A stretch of 64,000 bases of DNA, taken from the NCBI RefSeq assembly GCF_003324525.1, contig NZ_QGDC01000010.1, positions 91,492-155,491 of the forward strand, written 5' to 3'. The stretch comes from Mucilaginibacter hurinus. GTDB taxonomy: Bacteria; Bacteroidota; Bacteroidia; Sphingobacteriales; Sphingobacteriaceae. This document shows positions 1-8,982 of the stretch, in pieces (position 1 is the stretch's first letter; each line of letters begins with the position of its first letter). The translations under genes and the position numbers were made by a program. The notes under the pieces are model-generated. The model was not told the origin of the DNA. It saw nothing but the letters and a program-made list of their open reading frames with translations, and ran no database searches.

Positions 1-614
1 TAAAAGCTGTTTTTGCTTATGTTATTGAGAGCATAAACTATGGCCCTCGATTTAGTGCCAATGATTATTCTTTAACCGGTAATGTTAAAACAATAAGAGG
101 TACAGACATCAATAAAAAAGGGGAAATCAAGTACGAACAGGTTCCCCTTGCGCTCTTGGATGAAGAAATAATTACTCAACATAAATTGAGGGAAAATGAT
201 GTCATAATGATAACCACCGCAGACTGTGGCCTAACAGGTGTGTTTTATAATCAAGATATTCCGTTTATACCGAGTGCGTATGCTGTAAGGATAAGGCTCA
301 ATGATAAATTGATGGCAAAGTATTTTAAATATTTTATGCAGTCTAATTTTGCGATTAGCCAAGTGAAGAAGTTTGCGAGAAAAGGAACTATTTCTAATTT
401 GCCAGCATCAGATATATTGAAGTTTTCAATACCCCTCCCCCCAATTGAAGACCAAGCTAAAATAGTTGAAGTCTTAGAAACTATAGATAAAAAGCTGACT
501 TTACTTGCGAGTAAACAAAGTCTTTACATTGATTTTAAAATAAGTTTGATGCAGCAACTCCTTACCGGTAAAGTCCGGGTAAATACTTACCAACCAGAAA
601 GCGCAGTAGCATGA
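1..614 (+). CDS. hsdS: Type I restriction-modification specificity subunit HsdS, C-terminal part
   Basis: The frame is open from base 3 and has no start in the window, so this is the C-terminal part (about 200 residues) of a larger protein. HsdS recognises the DNA target and joins the methyltransferase (HsdM) and HsdR subunits. Visible hallmarks are the end of a target-recognition domain followed by the PLPPIEDQAKIVEVLETI segment and a helical region ending in LMQQLLTGKVRV, the usual close of an HsdS second conserved region. Its stop overlaps the hsdR start in an ATGA (611-614), so the two are probably translationally coupled. An hsdM gene is expected upstream but lies outside the window. Confidence 0.9.
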   Translation, partial: KAVFAYVIESINYGPRFSANDYSLTGNVKTIRGTDINKKGEIKYEQVPLALLDEEIITQHKLRENDVIMITTADCGLTGVFYNQDIPFIPSAYAVRIRLNDKLMAKYFKYFMQSNFAISQVKKFARKGTISNLPASDILKFSIPLPPIEDQAKIVEVLETIDKKLTLLASKQSLYIDFKISLMQQLLTGKVRVNTYQPESAVA

Positions 615-3600
615 GCCAATCCCCCGAGTATACTTTTAGCGAGGTGCCTGCTATTGAGTTGTTTAGAAAGCTTGGCTATCAGTATTGGGATGGCAGCGGT
701 ACAGATGAGCGTACCGGTATTACCGAAATAACCCTTAAAGACCGGCTACTACAAGCTATTAAGCGCCTTAACCCTTGGATTGACAATAATAACCTAAACA
801 AGGCGTACGATAAGATTACAGACGCACAGGGCGCATCCCTGATAGAAATAAATCAAAACTTTTGGGAGCTGTTAAAGGGTGCCGCCTTTTCAGTCAAGCA
901 GGTGATACGAGGTAAAGACGAGTTTATCCCTGTTAAGTATATTGAGTACGATGCCGAGCGGATTAATGACAACGACTTCTTAGTAGTTAACCAGTTAAAA
1001 TTCCATGGCACTGCCCGGCATTCAGTACCAGACTTAGTGGTTTATGTCAATGGCCTCCCGGTGGGGGTTATTGAATGTAAATCACCAACCTCTCACAATG
1101 CTTTTGAGAATGCCTACAGCGACTTGGATTTTTACCAGCGCAACTCTGAAAAATTGTTTTATTACAACCAGATATGCGCAGCTATTTGGGAGGTCGGCGG
1201 GAGATATGGCGCAATTAACTCACCAGCCGCCTTTTATTCAGTGTATCGCCTGAAACCCTTTGAGGAGGTTGCCGGTATTATCACTGAGCAGGATAAATTA
1301 ATATATAACCTGTTCCAAAAGGAGAGGTTGCTGGATATTATTCGGCACTTTGTCATTTTCGAAGTTGACGAGGGGAAGGTAATTAAAAAGCTACCTCGTT
1401 ACCAACAAATCAGGGCTACTAACAACACTATAGAGAAATTACAAGGAGGGCAAGGGGGCGTAGTCTGGCATACCCAAGGTAGTGGTAAGTCTATCACAAT
1501 GGCCTACGTTACCCGGAAGCTACAGGCACCAGAATTTGGCTTTGATAACCCTACGGTAATAGTGATGACCGACCGAAAGGATTTAGATGCACAGATAACC
1601 GGAACTTTTAGGAACGTTGGCCTAAAGAATGTGAGACAGGCTACTTCTGTAAGGAATTTGGATAGGTTATTAAGAAATGACTACGGGGGTATCATTACCA
1701 CTACTATACAAAAATTTCAGGAGGTTGATAAAGATGCTACCGATACCCCCGACCAGACAGAGGCCGAAGAAGAGCGATTAAAAGTGGAAAAGCATATAAG
1801 TAACAATGTGCTTTTTAAAATCACAAAGATTGCAAGAGATGGCCGGTGGGAAGAAATTGAACGGGAAGAAGTAAAGCTGGAAGAGTTATCTGATAAAAAG
1901 AACCTTTATGTTTTAGTAGACGAAGCCCACCGCTCCCAATACGGCTTTCTTGCCACTTTTATGCGCTCTGTGCTGCCCCATGCCAAGTTTGTAGCGTTCA
2001 CTGGTACGCCAATATCAAAAGAAGATAAAAGTACGTTAGGCGAGTTCTATGGCGGCGATTATCTGGACACTTACACCATTAAAGAGGCAGTGGCTGATGG
2101 TGCCACAGTTGAGCTGCTGTATGATGAGGGCATAGCCAAACTGGATGTTAAAAAAGATGAACTGGATGCAGAGTTTCACGAAAAGTTCGGCCATGAATCG
2201 GAAAAGAAACAGGAATTACTAAAAGATAAAGCCCTTAAAACCTATCAGTTCTCGGCAAGCCGCATCGGTGAGATAAGCAAGCACATTATCAATCATTTTC
2301 AGGAGAAAATATACAGCAACGGCAACAAAGCAATGCTGGTTTGTGATGGCCGGTTTGGTGCCATACGTTATAAGCAAGCCTTTGAAGCGTTACGAGCTGA
2401 GGGTTACCACGATTTTGACGCCAAGGTTGTGGTGAGCATTGGTTCGCCTAAAACGGATGAGGTAGCTGAAGAGTACTACAAAACGGTTGAATGGAATAAA
2501 AACCACCCGCATGACACTCAACCAATTTGGGTAGTTGCACCCGATGACATAAAGCAGGTTACCGAAGATTACAAGCTTCCCTTTGGGGATGTTACTGACA
2601 TTGAAAAATCAGGTAGGAAGAAGTTTGACAACACAGCCATCCTGATAGTGTCCGATATGTTGCTAACCGGGTATGATGCCCCAATAGCCTCCTGCTTATA
2701 TCTCGATAAGCCATTAAAGGAGCATAATCTGTTACAGGCGATAGCTCGTGTTAACCGAAGTAGAAAAGGCAAGGCCGCAGGGTACATTGTTGATTACTTT
2801 GGTATTTCAGCGTTCCTAATACAGTCATTGGAGATTTTCTCCGGCGACATTCGGCCAAACGACATTCTTAAGAACATCAATGAGGAATATCCAAAGCTTG
2901 AATTAAACCACAATAAGCTGGTTGATTTTTTCAGGCCACTAAAAGCGGATAGACATTTAGACCGCAACAAATATGTTGATGAAGCCCTGCGCTATATTGA
3001 ACCTGTAGATAAGCGGGACAACTTCAAAGAGCTTTTAAAGCAGTTTAACAAATCGGTTGCTATTGTGCTGCCGGATGTTAAGGCCATAAAGTTTCTGGAT
3101 GATTTCAAGTTATACAACGAGATTAAGCTCAGGGCTAAGAATGCTTACCCGGACGATGAGGAGTTGAAGATAACCAAGGACGAAAGCCAGATGCTGCAAA
3201 CCCTGATTGATACCTATTTGAAATCGGAAGGTATTGAGTCGTTACTGAACGAACCGGTTTCTATTATCGATAAAGATAAGTTTAAAGAGGAAATACTGAA
3301 TGCATCACCTGCTACCACAGAGCTTAAAATGCGTAATAACCTGATACACGTTATCAAGGTTGGATTAGAAAAGAACCCGGACTTTTACCGGCCTTTGGCT
3401 GAGCGGTTAGAGCAGCTATTGAAAGAGCGTAAAGAAGACAGGATAACGCAAATAAGCCTGTTAAAGGCATTTGCCGACATTCAGGATGTAATCGCTAACG
3501 AACAGCGGGAAGGTGCATCTAAGGGCTTCATCACAGAGCAGCAGGTTGCTGTTTACAATACCATGAAAACTATTTATGGTGCCGAAGATGCTGAGGCAGC

Positions 3601-3787
3601 CACAAATGCGTTATTTGATAATATAACCGGCGAGTTGGAAATTATCGGTTGGGAAGCTAAGGGAATGGTGCTACATGAGATGGAGAAAAAAATAATTTCC
3701 ATTTTGAAAGATAAGATTGACCGACCCGCCGCTAAGATTAAGGCTAAAGAATTGATTGAGGTTTTAAAGCGAAATAAACATGCCTGA
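611..3787 (+). CDS. hsdR: Type I restriction endonuclease subunit R (HsdR)
   Basis: This 1058-residue protein has the normal length of HsdR, the subunit that translocates and cuts DNA in a type I restriction complex. An N-terminal nuclease domain shows PDLVVYVNG (about residue 140) followed by GVIECKS (about 153-158), the PD-(D/E)xK arrangement. The SF2 motor follows, with Walker A TQGSGKS near residue 290 and the DEAH box VDEAHRS near 437. Later helicase motifs include SDMLLTGYDAP and QAIARVNR. The frame is intact and all these residues are present, so the protein looks active. The start overlaps the hsdS stop by four bases and the end overlaps the next gene by eight. Confidence 0.95.
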   Translation: MSQSPEYTFSEVPAIELFRKLGYQYWDGSGTDERTGITEITLKDRLLQAIKRLNPWIDNNNLNKAYDKITDAQGASLIEINQNFWELLKGAAFSVKQVIRGKDEFIPVKYIEYDAERINDNDFLVVNQLKFHGTARHSVPDLVVYVNGLPVGVIECKSPTSHNAFENAYSDLDFYQRNSEKLFYYNQICAAIWEVGGRYGAINSPAAFYSVYRLKPFEEVAGIITEQDKLIYNLFQKERLLDIIRHFVIFEVDEGKVIKKLPRYQQIRATNNTIEKLQGGQGGVVWHTQGSGKSITMAYVTRKLQAPEFGFDNPTVIVMTDRKDLDAQITGTFRNVGLKNVRQATSVRNLDRLLRNDYGGIITTTIQKFQEVDKDATDTPDQTEAEEERLKVEKHISNNVLFKITKIARDGRWEEIEREEVKLEELSDKKNLYVLVDEAHRSQYGFLATFMRSVLPHAKFVAFTGTPISKEDKSTLGEFYGGDYLDTYTIKEAVADGATVELLYDEGIAKLDVKKDELDAEFHEKFGHESEKKQELLKDKALKTYQFSASRIGEISKHIINHFQEKIYSNGNKAMLVCDGRFGAIRYKQAFEALRAEGYHDFDAKVVVSIGSPKTDEVAEEYYKTVEWNKNHPHDTQPIWVVAPDDIKQVTEDYKLPFGDVTDIEKSGRKKFDNTAILIVSDMLLTGYDAPIASCLYLDKPLKEHNLLQAIARVNRSRKGKAAGYIVDYFGISAFLIQSLEIFSGDIRPNDILKNINEEYPKLELNHNKLVDFFRPLKADRHLDRNKYVDEALRYIEPVDKRDNFKELLKQFNKSVAIVLPDVKAIKFLDDFKLYNEIKLRAKNAYPDDEELKITKDESQMLQTLIDTYLKSEGIESLLNEPVSIIDKDKFKEEILNASPATTELKMRNNLIHVIKVGLEKNPDFYRPLAERLEQLLKERKEDRITQISLLKAFADIQDVIANEQREGASKGFITEQQVAVYNTMKTIYGAEDAEAATNALFDNITGELEIIGWEAKGMVLHEMEKKIISILKDKIDRPAAKIKAKELIEVLKRNKHA

Positions 3788-4472
3788 CGTAGTTTACGGT
3801 AGCAGTACGATTCAATATACCATTGAGGAAAAGGAAGGGCTTAAAGCGCATTATATTAGTGTGCAAAAAGGTGTAGGTGTAGTATTAAAGGGCAAAGCTG
3901 TACCGCTGTACAAAGCCGACCAAATGATACTGAAAAAAGCCCGGTGGATACTCAATAAGCTGGATTTAGTGAAGCAGGTTGATGCCGATGAAATCGTTAC
4001 CGGTTCCCGTATACCCTACCTTGGGCGGAAGTACTACGCTGAAATTATTTTTGATTCTAAGGTTGAAGGGGTAACGGTAGACTTCAATCATTCTCAATTT
4101 AAGTTTACAGTAAACCCGTTCATAGATATTCAGGTTGAGATAGGTAAAGCACTTAAACAATTCTACAAGGCTAAAGCCGTTGAAAAGATTAACCCACGTA
4201 TTCGCAAGTGGTCTACCGCTACCGGACTACCCTACAACAAAATCAAATTCCTTTTTTTGGAGAAACGTTGGGGGAGCTGTACGGACACCAACAATATTAT
4301 CATTAATATAGATACTATTAAGTTACCATTCTCACTGATTGATTATGTAATAGTACATGAGTTGGTACATACTAAAATTAAAAATCATTCAAAGGAATAT
4401 TGGGCTGAGTTGTCCAAGTATATTGGTAACTGGCAAGAACTTGATGAAAGGATTTATAGGCTACAAATTTAG
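3780..4472 (+). CDS. YgjP-like (DUF45) zinc metallopeptidase domain protein
   Basis: A 230-residue soluble protein of the YgjP/DUF45 metallopeptidase family, related to SprT and WLM domains. It shows the EKRWGSC segment of the family, then HELVH (an HExxH zinc motif) near residue 195, with a further His in KNHSKEYW. The substrate is not known. The start codon overlaps the hsdR stop by eight bases, so it is translated as part of the restriction operon. Genes of this family often sit beside hsdR; whether it processes the restriction enzyme or acts separately cannot be told from sequence. Confidence 0.8.
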   Translation: MPDVVYGSSTIQYTIEEKEGLKAHYISVQKGVGVVLKGKAVPLYKADQMILKKARWILNKLDLVKQVDADEIVTGSRIPYLGRKYYAEIIFDSKVEGVTVDFNHSQFKFTVNPFIDIQVEIGKALKQFYKAKAVEKINPRIRKWSTATGLPYNKIKFLFLEKRWGSCTDTNNIIINIDTIKLPFSLIDYVIVHELVHTKIKNHSKEYWAELSKYIGNWQELDERIYRLQI

Positions 4473-4960
4473 CGGCGCCGCCCGGCACTCAAACGATTGA
4501 GAGGTTCTGCTGCGCAGGGCAATCTATCAAGGAAACTTAGGCAGAGAAGAATATTCCATAGCATTATCACAGAATGATTGATGCTAAAAACCTTAACAAA
4601 TTAAAATTGCCACAGTATTCTAAAGTGACGCTTCATATATTATAAGTTATATTAATCTTTTCTATTTCTATTAACTATTACTATTAATTATATATGGTGT
4701 GGTCTTTAACGGGGTAACTACGGGGTTTTCAAGGTTGTTTTCGGGCTACCCTATCTTTATCTTTTATAGTAAAAAAATACTTCAATGCACCGCTTGACAG
4801 GGCTCAAATATAGACTATATTTGCATTATAAATAATTGATAATTAGATTCTTGTATAAAATAAACTTTAGTACCCAAATAAAACTATAATAGTTATTATG
4901 TGAGGTGCCAGCATGATGATGGTACAAGTAAAGTAGAGTGAGAAAAAAATAATAACAAAC
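4473..4960. other. Non-coding border of the restriction locus
   Basis: No convincing gene is seen here. The stretch is AT-rich, with short low-complexity runs of TATTA type around 4620-4700. It ends with a good Bacteroidota-type promoter and a leader. It may be the decayed edge of a horizontally acquired restriction island, but no direct repeats or tRNA were recognised. Confidence 0.5.
4794..4823 (+). promoter_or_regulatory. Bacteroidota-type promoter
   Basis: TTG at 4794-4796 is followed after 19 bases by TATATTTG at 4816-4823, matching the -33/-7 pattern TTTG-N19-TAnnTTTG. It points to the tiny reading frame at 4961, about 130 bases downstream. Confidence 0.55.
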
Positions 4961-5029
4961 ATGAACAACGAAAACAACGAAAACAAACCAGTTATCCTTA
5001 ACACCCCGGCGGGGTTCAAATGGACTTAA
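4961..5029 (+). CDS. Possible 22-residue peptide or truncated gene start
   Basis: ATG at 4961 follows an A-rich AAAAAAATAATAACAAAC stretch typical of Bacteroidota translation starts. The frame runs 22 codons to TAA at 5027-5029; it is Asn/Glu-rich at first and ends in AGFKWT. A promoter lies upstream. It overlaps the 3' end of the opposing gene at 5016. It could be a real micropeptide or the remaining start of a gene cut by rearrangement. No function is proposed. Confidence 0.3.
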   Translation: MNNENNENKPVILNTPAGFKWT

Positions 5030-5981
5030 ATAAGGTAATCTGTTCAAAAGTATCATGAATGAGGTTGTATTTAATCTCAAGATCTTTTAGTTTAAGTATA
5101 TGGTTGTTTCTGCTCAATTCATTAATTTGATAAAACAACTTTTTATCCATCTCACTCATGGCTAACCAGTTACAATTTAAGTAACCTACCATACCCTCTA
5201 AAGCGCCGAAATGTTTGTTTGATACCAACCCCGGATCAGTATAAATAACTAAAGAGTTGCCAATACTGGGGTAAAAATGTAAACCTTCAATAATAGATGC
5301 ATCGGTTAATCCGTTGTCATCCAATCTGGAAATAAAAGAGTTTGCTATATGCTTAATGTTTGAATCATCGTGATCTGCTGCCGCTACATAAAACACCCAG
5401 TGCATCCACGCCAACACAGGCTGTGCTGCACTTCGTTCATCTTTTAACAAGCACCACGCCGGCAAAGCTGCTTTTAGCTTTGCAGTGCATTGTACTATAA
5501 GCCCGTTGGCCATTTCAGACAAAAGCGAACTTAGCTTCTCATGAAAATCTTTGATCTCACCAGCCGATTTAGCCGCTTCAAGTAAATATTCGGTGTTAAA
5601 GTAAATAGTGCCTGTACCAGAATCCATGTACTTTAAACTTATGCTGTCTATCTTAATTTTTATATCAGCAGAAACATTGCCGGTCAACTCGTTCACTTTT
5701 TGCTGCAGTGCAGCATCGGGCAGGTAATCAAATTCCATTAAATACCTCGGAGTAATTGTTTCGCCCTGGTAAGTGTCTACATCAAAGCTCAATTTGCTCG
5801 ACCGTGGTTGATTAGAAAAATATCGCCAAATCCCATTTCCGGGATCTTGCTGTAATCTCTCTAAAAGTACATTTTGAAATGCTGCATATCCGGAATGAAT
5901 AAGCTCCTGGATATTTATGAATAGCTGAGTTTTAAATGGACCGACAAACGTTAGATAACTGCTCGAATTGGCTTTAAACAT
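5016..5981 (-). CDS. Hypothetical protein, 321 residues
   Basis: I do not recognise this family. It is an intact ATG-started frame of 321 residues with globular composition, no signal peptide and no clear membrane segment. Two Trp-containing segments (GIWRYFSNQ near residue 52 and LAWMHWVFYVAAADHDD near 190) are the most distinctive. It stands alone on the minus strand between the restriction locus and the exporter gene. Codon composition resembles the neighbours. It might belong to the restriction island or to the core; neither can be shown. Confidence 0.6.
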   Translation of the reverse strand: MFKANSSSYLTFVGPFKTQLFINIQELIHSGYAAFQNVLLERLQQDPGNGIWRYFSNQPRSSKLSFDVDTYQGETITPRYLMEFDYLPDAALQQKVNELTGNVSADIKIKIDSISLKYMDSGTGTIYFNTEYLLEAAKSAGEIKDFHEKLSSLLSEMANGLIVQCTAKLKAALPAWCLLKDERSAAQPVLAWMHWVFYVAAADHDDSNIKHIANSFISRLDDNGLTDASIIEGLHFYPSIGNSLVIYTDPGLVSNKHFGALEGMVGYLNCNWLAMSEMDKKLFYQINELSRNNHILKLKDLEIKYNLIHDTFEQITLFKSI

Positions 5982-6217
5982 TACCCAAAATTATAATGAA
6001 GTGAATATAATGCAAGAATTATTTAGATTGATTGACCCATATTATGCTTTTAAATATACATTAAATATATATCCATAGCTATAGATTTGAACTGTAAAAG
6101 TCAGCCATTGTGTAAGAAGGCTGTACATGACACAGTAAATTATTTTAGTAAGCTGTAAAAATAGCGCAATACAGTTTTACGCAGGAATGATGGTACAATA
6201 AATAATTCTGTACAGCT

Positions 6218-7138
6218 TTGCCGGCGGTGAAAAAAACAGATACATCAAATACCACAAAGTATTATGCTGCCGCTATTGCGGCATTTGCAATATGGGGCTT
6301 TTTCAGCTTTGCTTTAATGCCTTTGCAGAACTATCCATCATTAGATATACTTTTTTACCGGGTATTTTTCTCTACTGTATTAATGCTGCTGATAACCGCT
6401 ATTTTCAGGCGCCGCACGTTTAATGAGAATGTACAACTTTTTAGAAAGCTGGCCTACCATCAAAAAAAGAAAAGTGTGTTATTGAATATTGGCGGCGGCA
6501 TATTCTTAACAAGCAATTGGTTCTTTTTTATTTATGTAATGAACCACATCAGTATAAAAGCTACTTCGCTTGCTTACCTGGTTTGCCCCATACTTACCGC
6601 GCTACTGGCATTCTTCGTATTGAAAGAGAAATTAAATAAGTATCAGCGACTGGCAATAGGCTTAAGTATAGGTGGCTGTCTGCTGCTGGCCCTTGGCAAT
6701 ATGCTGGATATGCTTTACAGCCTTGTAGTGGGGCTGTCATACGCGCTGTATCTGGTTAGCCAACGCCGTAATGCCGGGTTTGATAAGTTGCTGGTGCTTA
6801 CTTTTCATTTTGTGATATCCGCAGTGTTGCTATTGCCGCTCTATCCTTTTTTTAGTGCCCGGTTACCTACCAGTGCTGATTTTTACAGCTATACGGCCAT
6901 TATATCTGTTGTATTTACCATCATCCCGCTTTTTTTAAACCTCTATGCGCTGAAAGCCTTAACTTCATCAACAGTGGGTATGTTATTAAGCATTAACCCT
7001 CTAATTGGATTTACTATTGCCGTTATAGTATTTCATGAGCCGGTTAACGCTATGCAGTTAACTGGTTATGCAGTGGTTTTTGCTGCTGTTGTAATCTTCA
7101 ACATCCGGGTGAGCAAGAGTGTACGGTCAGGTAAATAA
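6218..7138 (+). CDS. EamA/RarD-like drug/metabolite transporter
   Basis: About 306 residues with ten hydrophobic segments in two similar halves, the fold of DMT-superfamily exporters (EamA domains) in the inner membrane. The segment AIWGFFSFALMPL near residue 22 resembles the start of RarD-type members, and ALKALTSSTVGMLLSINPL near 235 is typical of the second EamA repeat. The substrate cannot be predicted. The start is not an ATG: TTG at 6218 gives the longest frame, and GTG at 6227 is an alternative. It is monocistronic, ending at a strong bidirectional terminator. Confidence 0.8.
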   Translation: MPAVKKTDTSNTTKYYAAAIAAFAIWGFFSFALMPLQNYPSLDILFYRVFFSTVLMLLITAIFRRRTFNENVQLFRKLAYHQKKKSVLLNIGGGIFLTSNWFFFIYVMNHISIKATSLAYLVCPILTALLAFFVLKEKLNKYQRLAIGLSIGGCLLLALGNMLDMLYSLVVGLSYALYLVSQRRNAGFDKLLVLTFHFVISAVLLLPLYPFFSARLPTSADFYSYTAIISVVFTIIPLFLNLYALKALTSSTVGMLLSINPLIGFTIAVIVFHEPVNAMQLTGYAVVFAAVVIFNIRVSKSVRSGK

Positions 7139-7186
7139 ATTGACAACTGATATTGTGTATGGGCAACACTACTAAACGTTCAAAAA

Positions 7187-7220
7187 ATCAACAACGCTGC
7201 TTAAAAGCAGCGTTGTTGAT
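7187..7220. terminator. Bidirectional intrinsic terminator
   Basis: A perfect 14-bp stem (ATCAACAACGCTGC paired with its complement at 7207-7220) around a TTAAAA loop, preceded by A6 and lying between two convergent genes. It probably ends both the exporter transcript and the lipoprotein transcript. Confidence 0.8.
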
Positions 7221-7236
7221 TAGATAACTTAAGCCT

Positions 7237-8958
7237 TTAAAAAGTCCCCCGCTTCATCCTTACTTCGTAATGTCCATCGGTATACCGTCGGCTGGATACC
7301 GCAAAAATTGCGTTGCTGCCATCTACGGTTATGGAGTTTTCAATAGCGCCCTGGTCTGCCGGCAATCCCGGCCATGGCTGGGTAGGCGCGCTAAAGTTTT
7401 TGGCTACCGTGTTACCTATGCAAAAGCCCATGGTGCTTTTCTGCCAATCGTTTATTGTACGGCCACCATCATAATGAAACGATAATGCGGTATTACCATT
7501 AGGCAGCAAGGCAAGGTAAGGTGCACCGCCGAAATAACCGGGATTGGCCCGGTGCAGCCACCTGCGGCCATTAGCGACCGTGCCATATCCTCCGTACTTG
7601 AACTTTGCCGTACCTGTATTTGACCATACAATGTATGGCGAACTGGCAGCGTTAACGCTTTCAATAGCAAATGCCGCACCTTTGCCTGCACCCAGATGTA
7701 TTGGGTTTGCCATGCCATCGCGCATATTGGCAGTAAAAGCAACAGTTTTTGGCAACGACCAGTTTACACCGTTATCCGGCGAGCTCTTCATGGTTATTTC
7801 CTGTTGCAGAATAGGAAAAACACCTGCTGAATAATAAGGCGCTTCGTTTGAGTAAAACACCTGTACCTCACCCGAACTGTATTGAATAAACGCGGGTTCC
7901 CAGCTGCGGCCATAAACTATAACCTGGTGGTTAGACCATGTTGCACCGTCATCGGTACTTCGCGACAGGTATACTTTATCGTTGGCATTATCATCTGTAA
8001 CACCTATAGATGTAAAGCCAAGTAATATATCACCATTAGCCAGTTTCTTAAAATTAGAATGATAGTAGTTTGCATCTGTACCGCTTGGTTCAAACGATTT
8101 TATCAGCGTCCATGTAGCCCCGTTATCGGTGCTTTTTGCCACGGCTATTTTACCGGGTGACAGATACGTATGAAAGTTATACGTAGCCAATAACGTGGTT
8201 GACGACAATCGCATAACACGGCCATAGCGTGCGCTTACCGCTGCCGCGTGCGAAATTTTTACACCATCCCCAGCGGGCCAGCTAACAGACAAGGTTGGAG
8301 AACTTGCATCAGCCGGAGGCGTATCATCAGGCGCGGCAAATGATGCAACCCATTGCTGCGATTCGGGGGCCGTTGATGACAACGGGCGCTGCGTCATAAA
8401 GGTTCCGTTAGCAGGATTATTACCTTCAAGCGTCATATACTTACCACTATTTTTATTCTTGATTCGCCACCAGTAGGTACCGCTTACGTTAACGGGTTCA
8501 AAACTCCATAATTGCGAGGGGGAGCCCGTATAAGGGTATTGACGTATGATCTGACCGTCGGCGGTTGAGCCGGCAAAAAGATCCATTACCTTACCGCTTT
8601 TTACATTTATTATACGGTAATAATTTACGCCGCTTTCAGTTGATATACGCTGAACGTCCCAGCGCTGGTGTGGGTTGTCGCCGGCAGTGTATGCGTCCCA
8701 TTGCTTTACTTCTGCGCCATCGGTAGTTACCGCGCCGCCTATTTCAACCAACCGGTAAGGGTTAACTGTAGATGTTTTACGCGATGCGATAAAATACCGG
8801 CCATTAGCAATAACAATACCGTTGTTGGCTTTGGGCCGGTCTGAACCCTTTATTGCCGATTTCTCCCCGGGGTTAAATGTGTCTTTTTTGCTGCAGCTTT
8901 GCATAAAGAAAGCTGTGGCTATTAAGGCAATACCGATACTAATATTTTTAATGTTCAT
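7237..8958 (-). CDS. Lipoprotein with ricin-type trefoil and BNR/sialidase-like propeller
   Basis: A 573-residue exported lipoprotein: the signal ends in the lipobox MQSC near residue 22. Residues about 45-210 form a ricin-type trefoil (RICIN_2-like; QLWSFEPV and SQQWVASF show the QxW repeats). Residues about 220-573 form a sialidase-like propeller with Asp-box/BNR repeats STDNGATW, STDDGATW and SPDNGVNW. The expected role is binding and hydrolysis of a surface glycan; the exact substrate is unknown. It is the last of three similarly built lipoproteins on this strand, so the group probably handles one complex polysaccharide. No SusC/SusD pair is next to it. Confidence 0.8.
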   Translation of the reverse strand: MNIKNISIGIALIATAFFMQSCSKKDTFNPGEKSAIKGSDRPKANNGIVIANGRYFIASRKTSTVNPYRLVEIGGAVTTDGAEVKQWDAYTAGDNPHQRWDVQRISTESGVNYYRIINVKSGKVMDLFAGSTADGQIIRQYPYTGSPSQLWSFEPVNVSGTYWWRIKNKNSGKYMTLEGNNPANGTFMTQRPLSSTAPESQQWVASFAAPDDTPPADASSPTLSVSWPAGDGVKISHAAAVSARYGRVMRLSSTTLLATYNFHTYLSPGKIAVAKSTDNGATWTLIKSFEPSGTDANYYHSNFKKLANGDILLGFTSIGVTDDNANDKVYLSRSTDDGATWSNHQVIVYGRSWEPAFIQYSSGEVQVFYSNEAPYYSAGVFPILQQEITMKSSPDNGVNWSLPKTVAFTANMRDGMANPIHLGAGKGAAFAIESVNAASSPYIVWSNTGTAKFKYGGYGTVANGRRWLHRANPGYFGGAPYLALLPNGNTALSFHYDGGRTINDWQKSTMGFCIGNTVAKNFSAPTQPWPGLPADQGAIENSITVDGSNAIFAVSSRRYTDGHYEVRMKRGTF

Positions 8959-8982
8959 AATTTTTTGGATGTATATAAGTGA

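Noticed and set aside
4980..5025. GGGGTTCAAAT resembling a tRNA T-arm, as a possible integration scar
   Set aside because: No matching acceptor stem or repeat copy was found nearby; it fits better as part of the 22-codon frame and the opposing gene's end.
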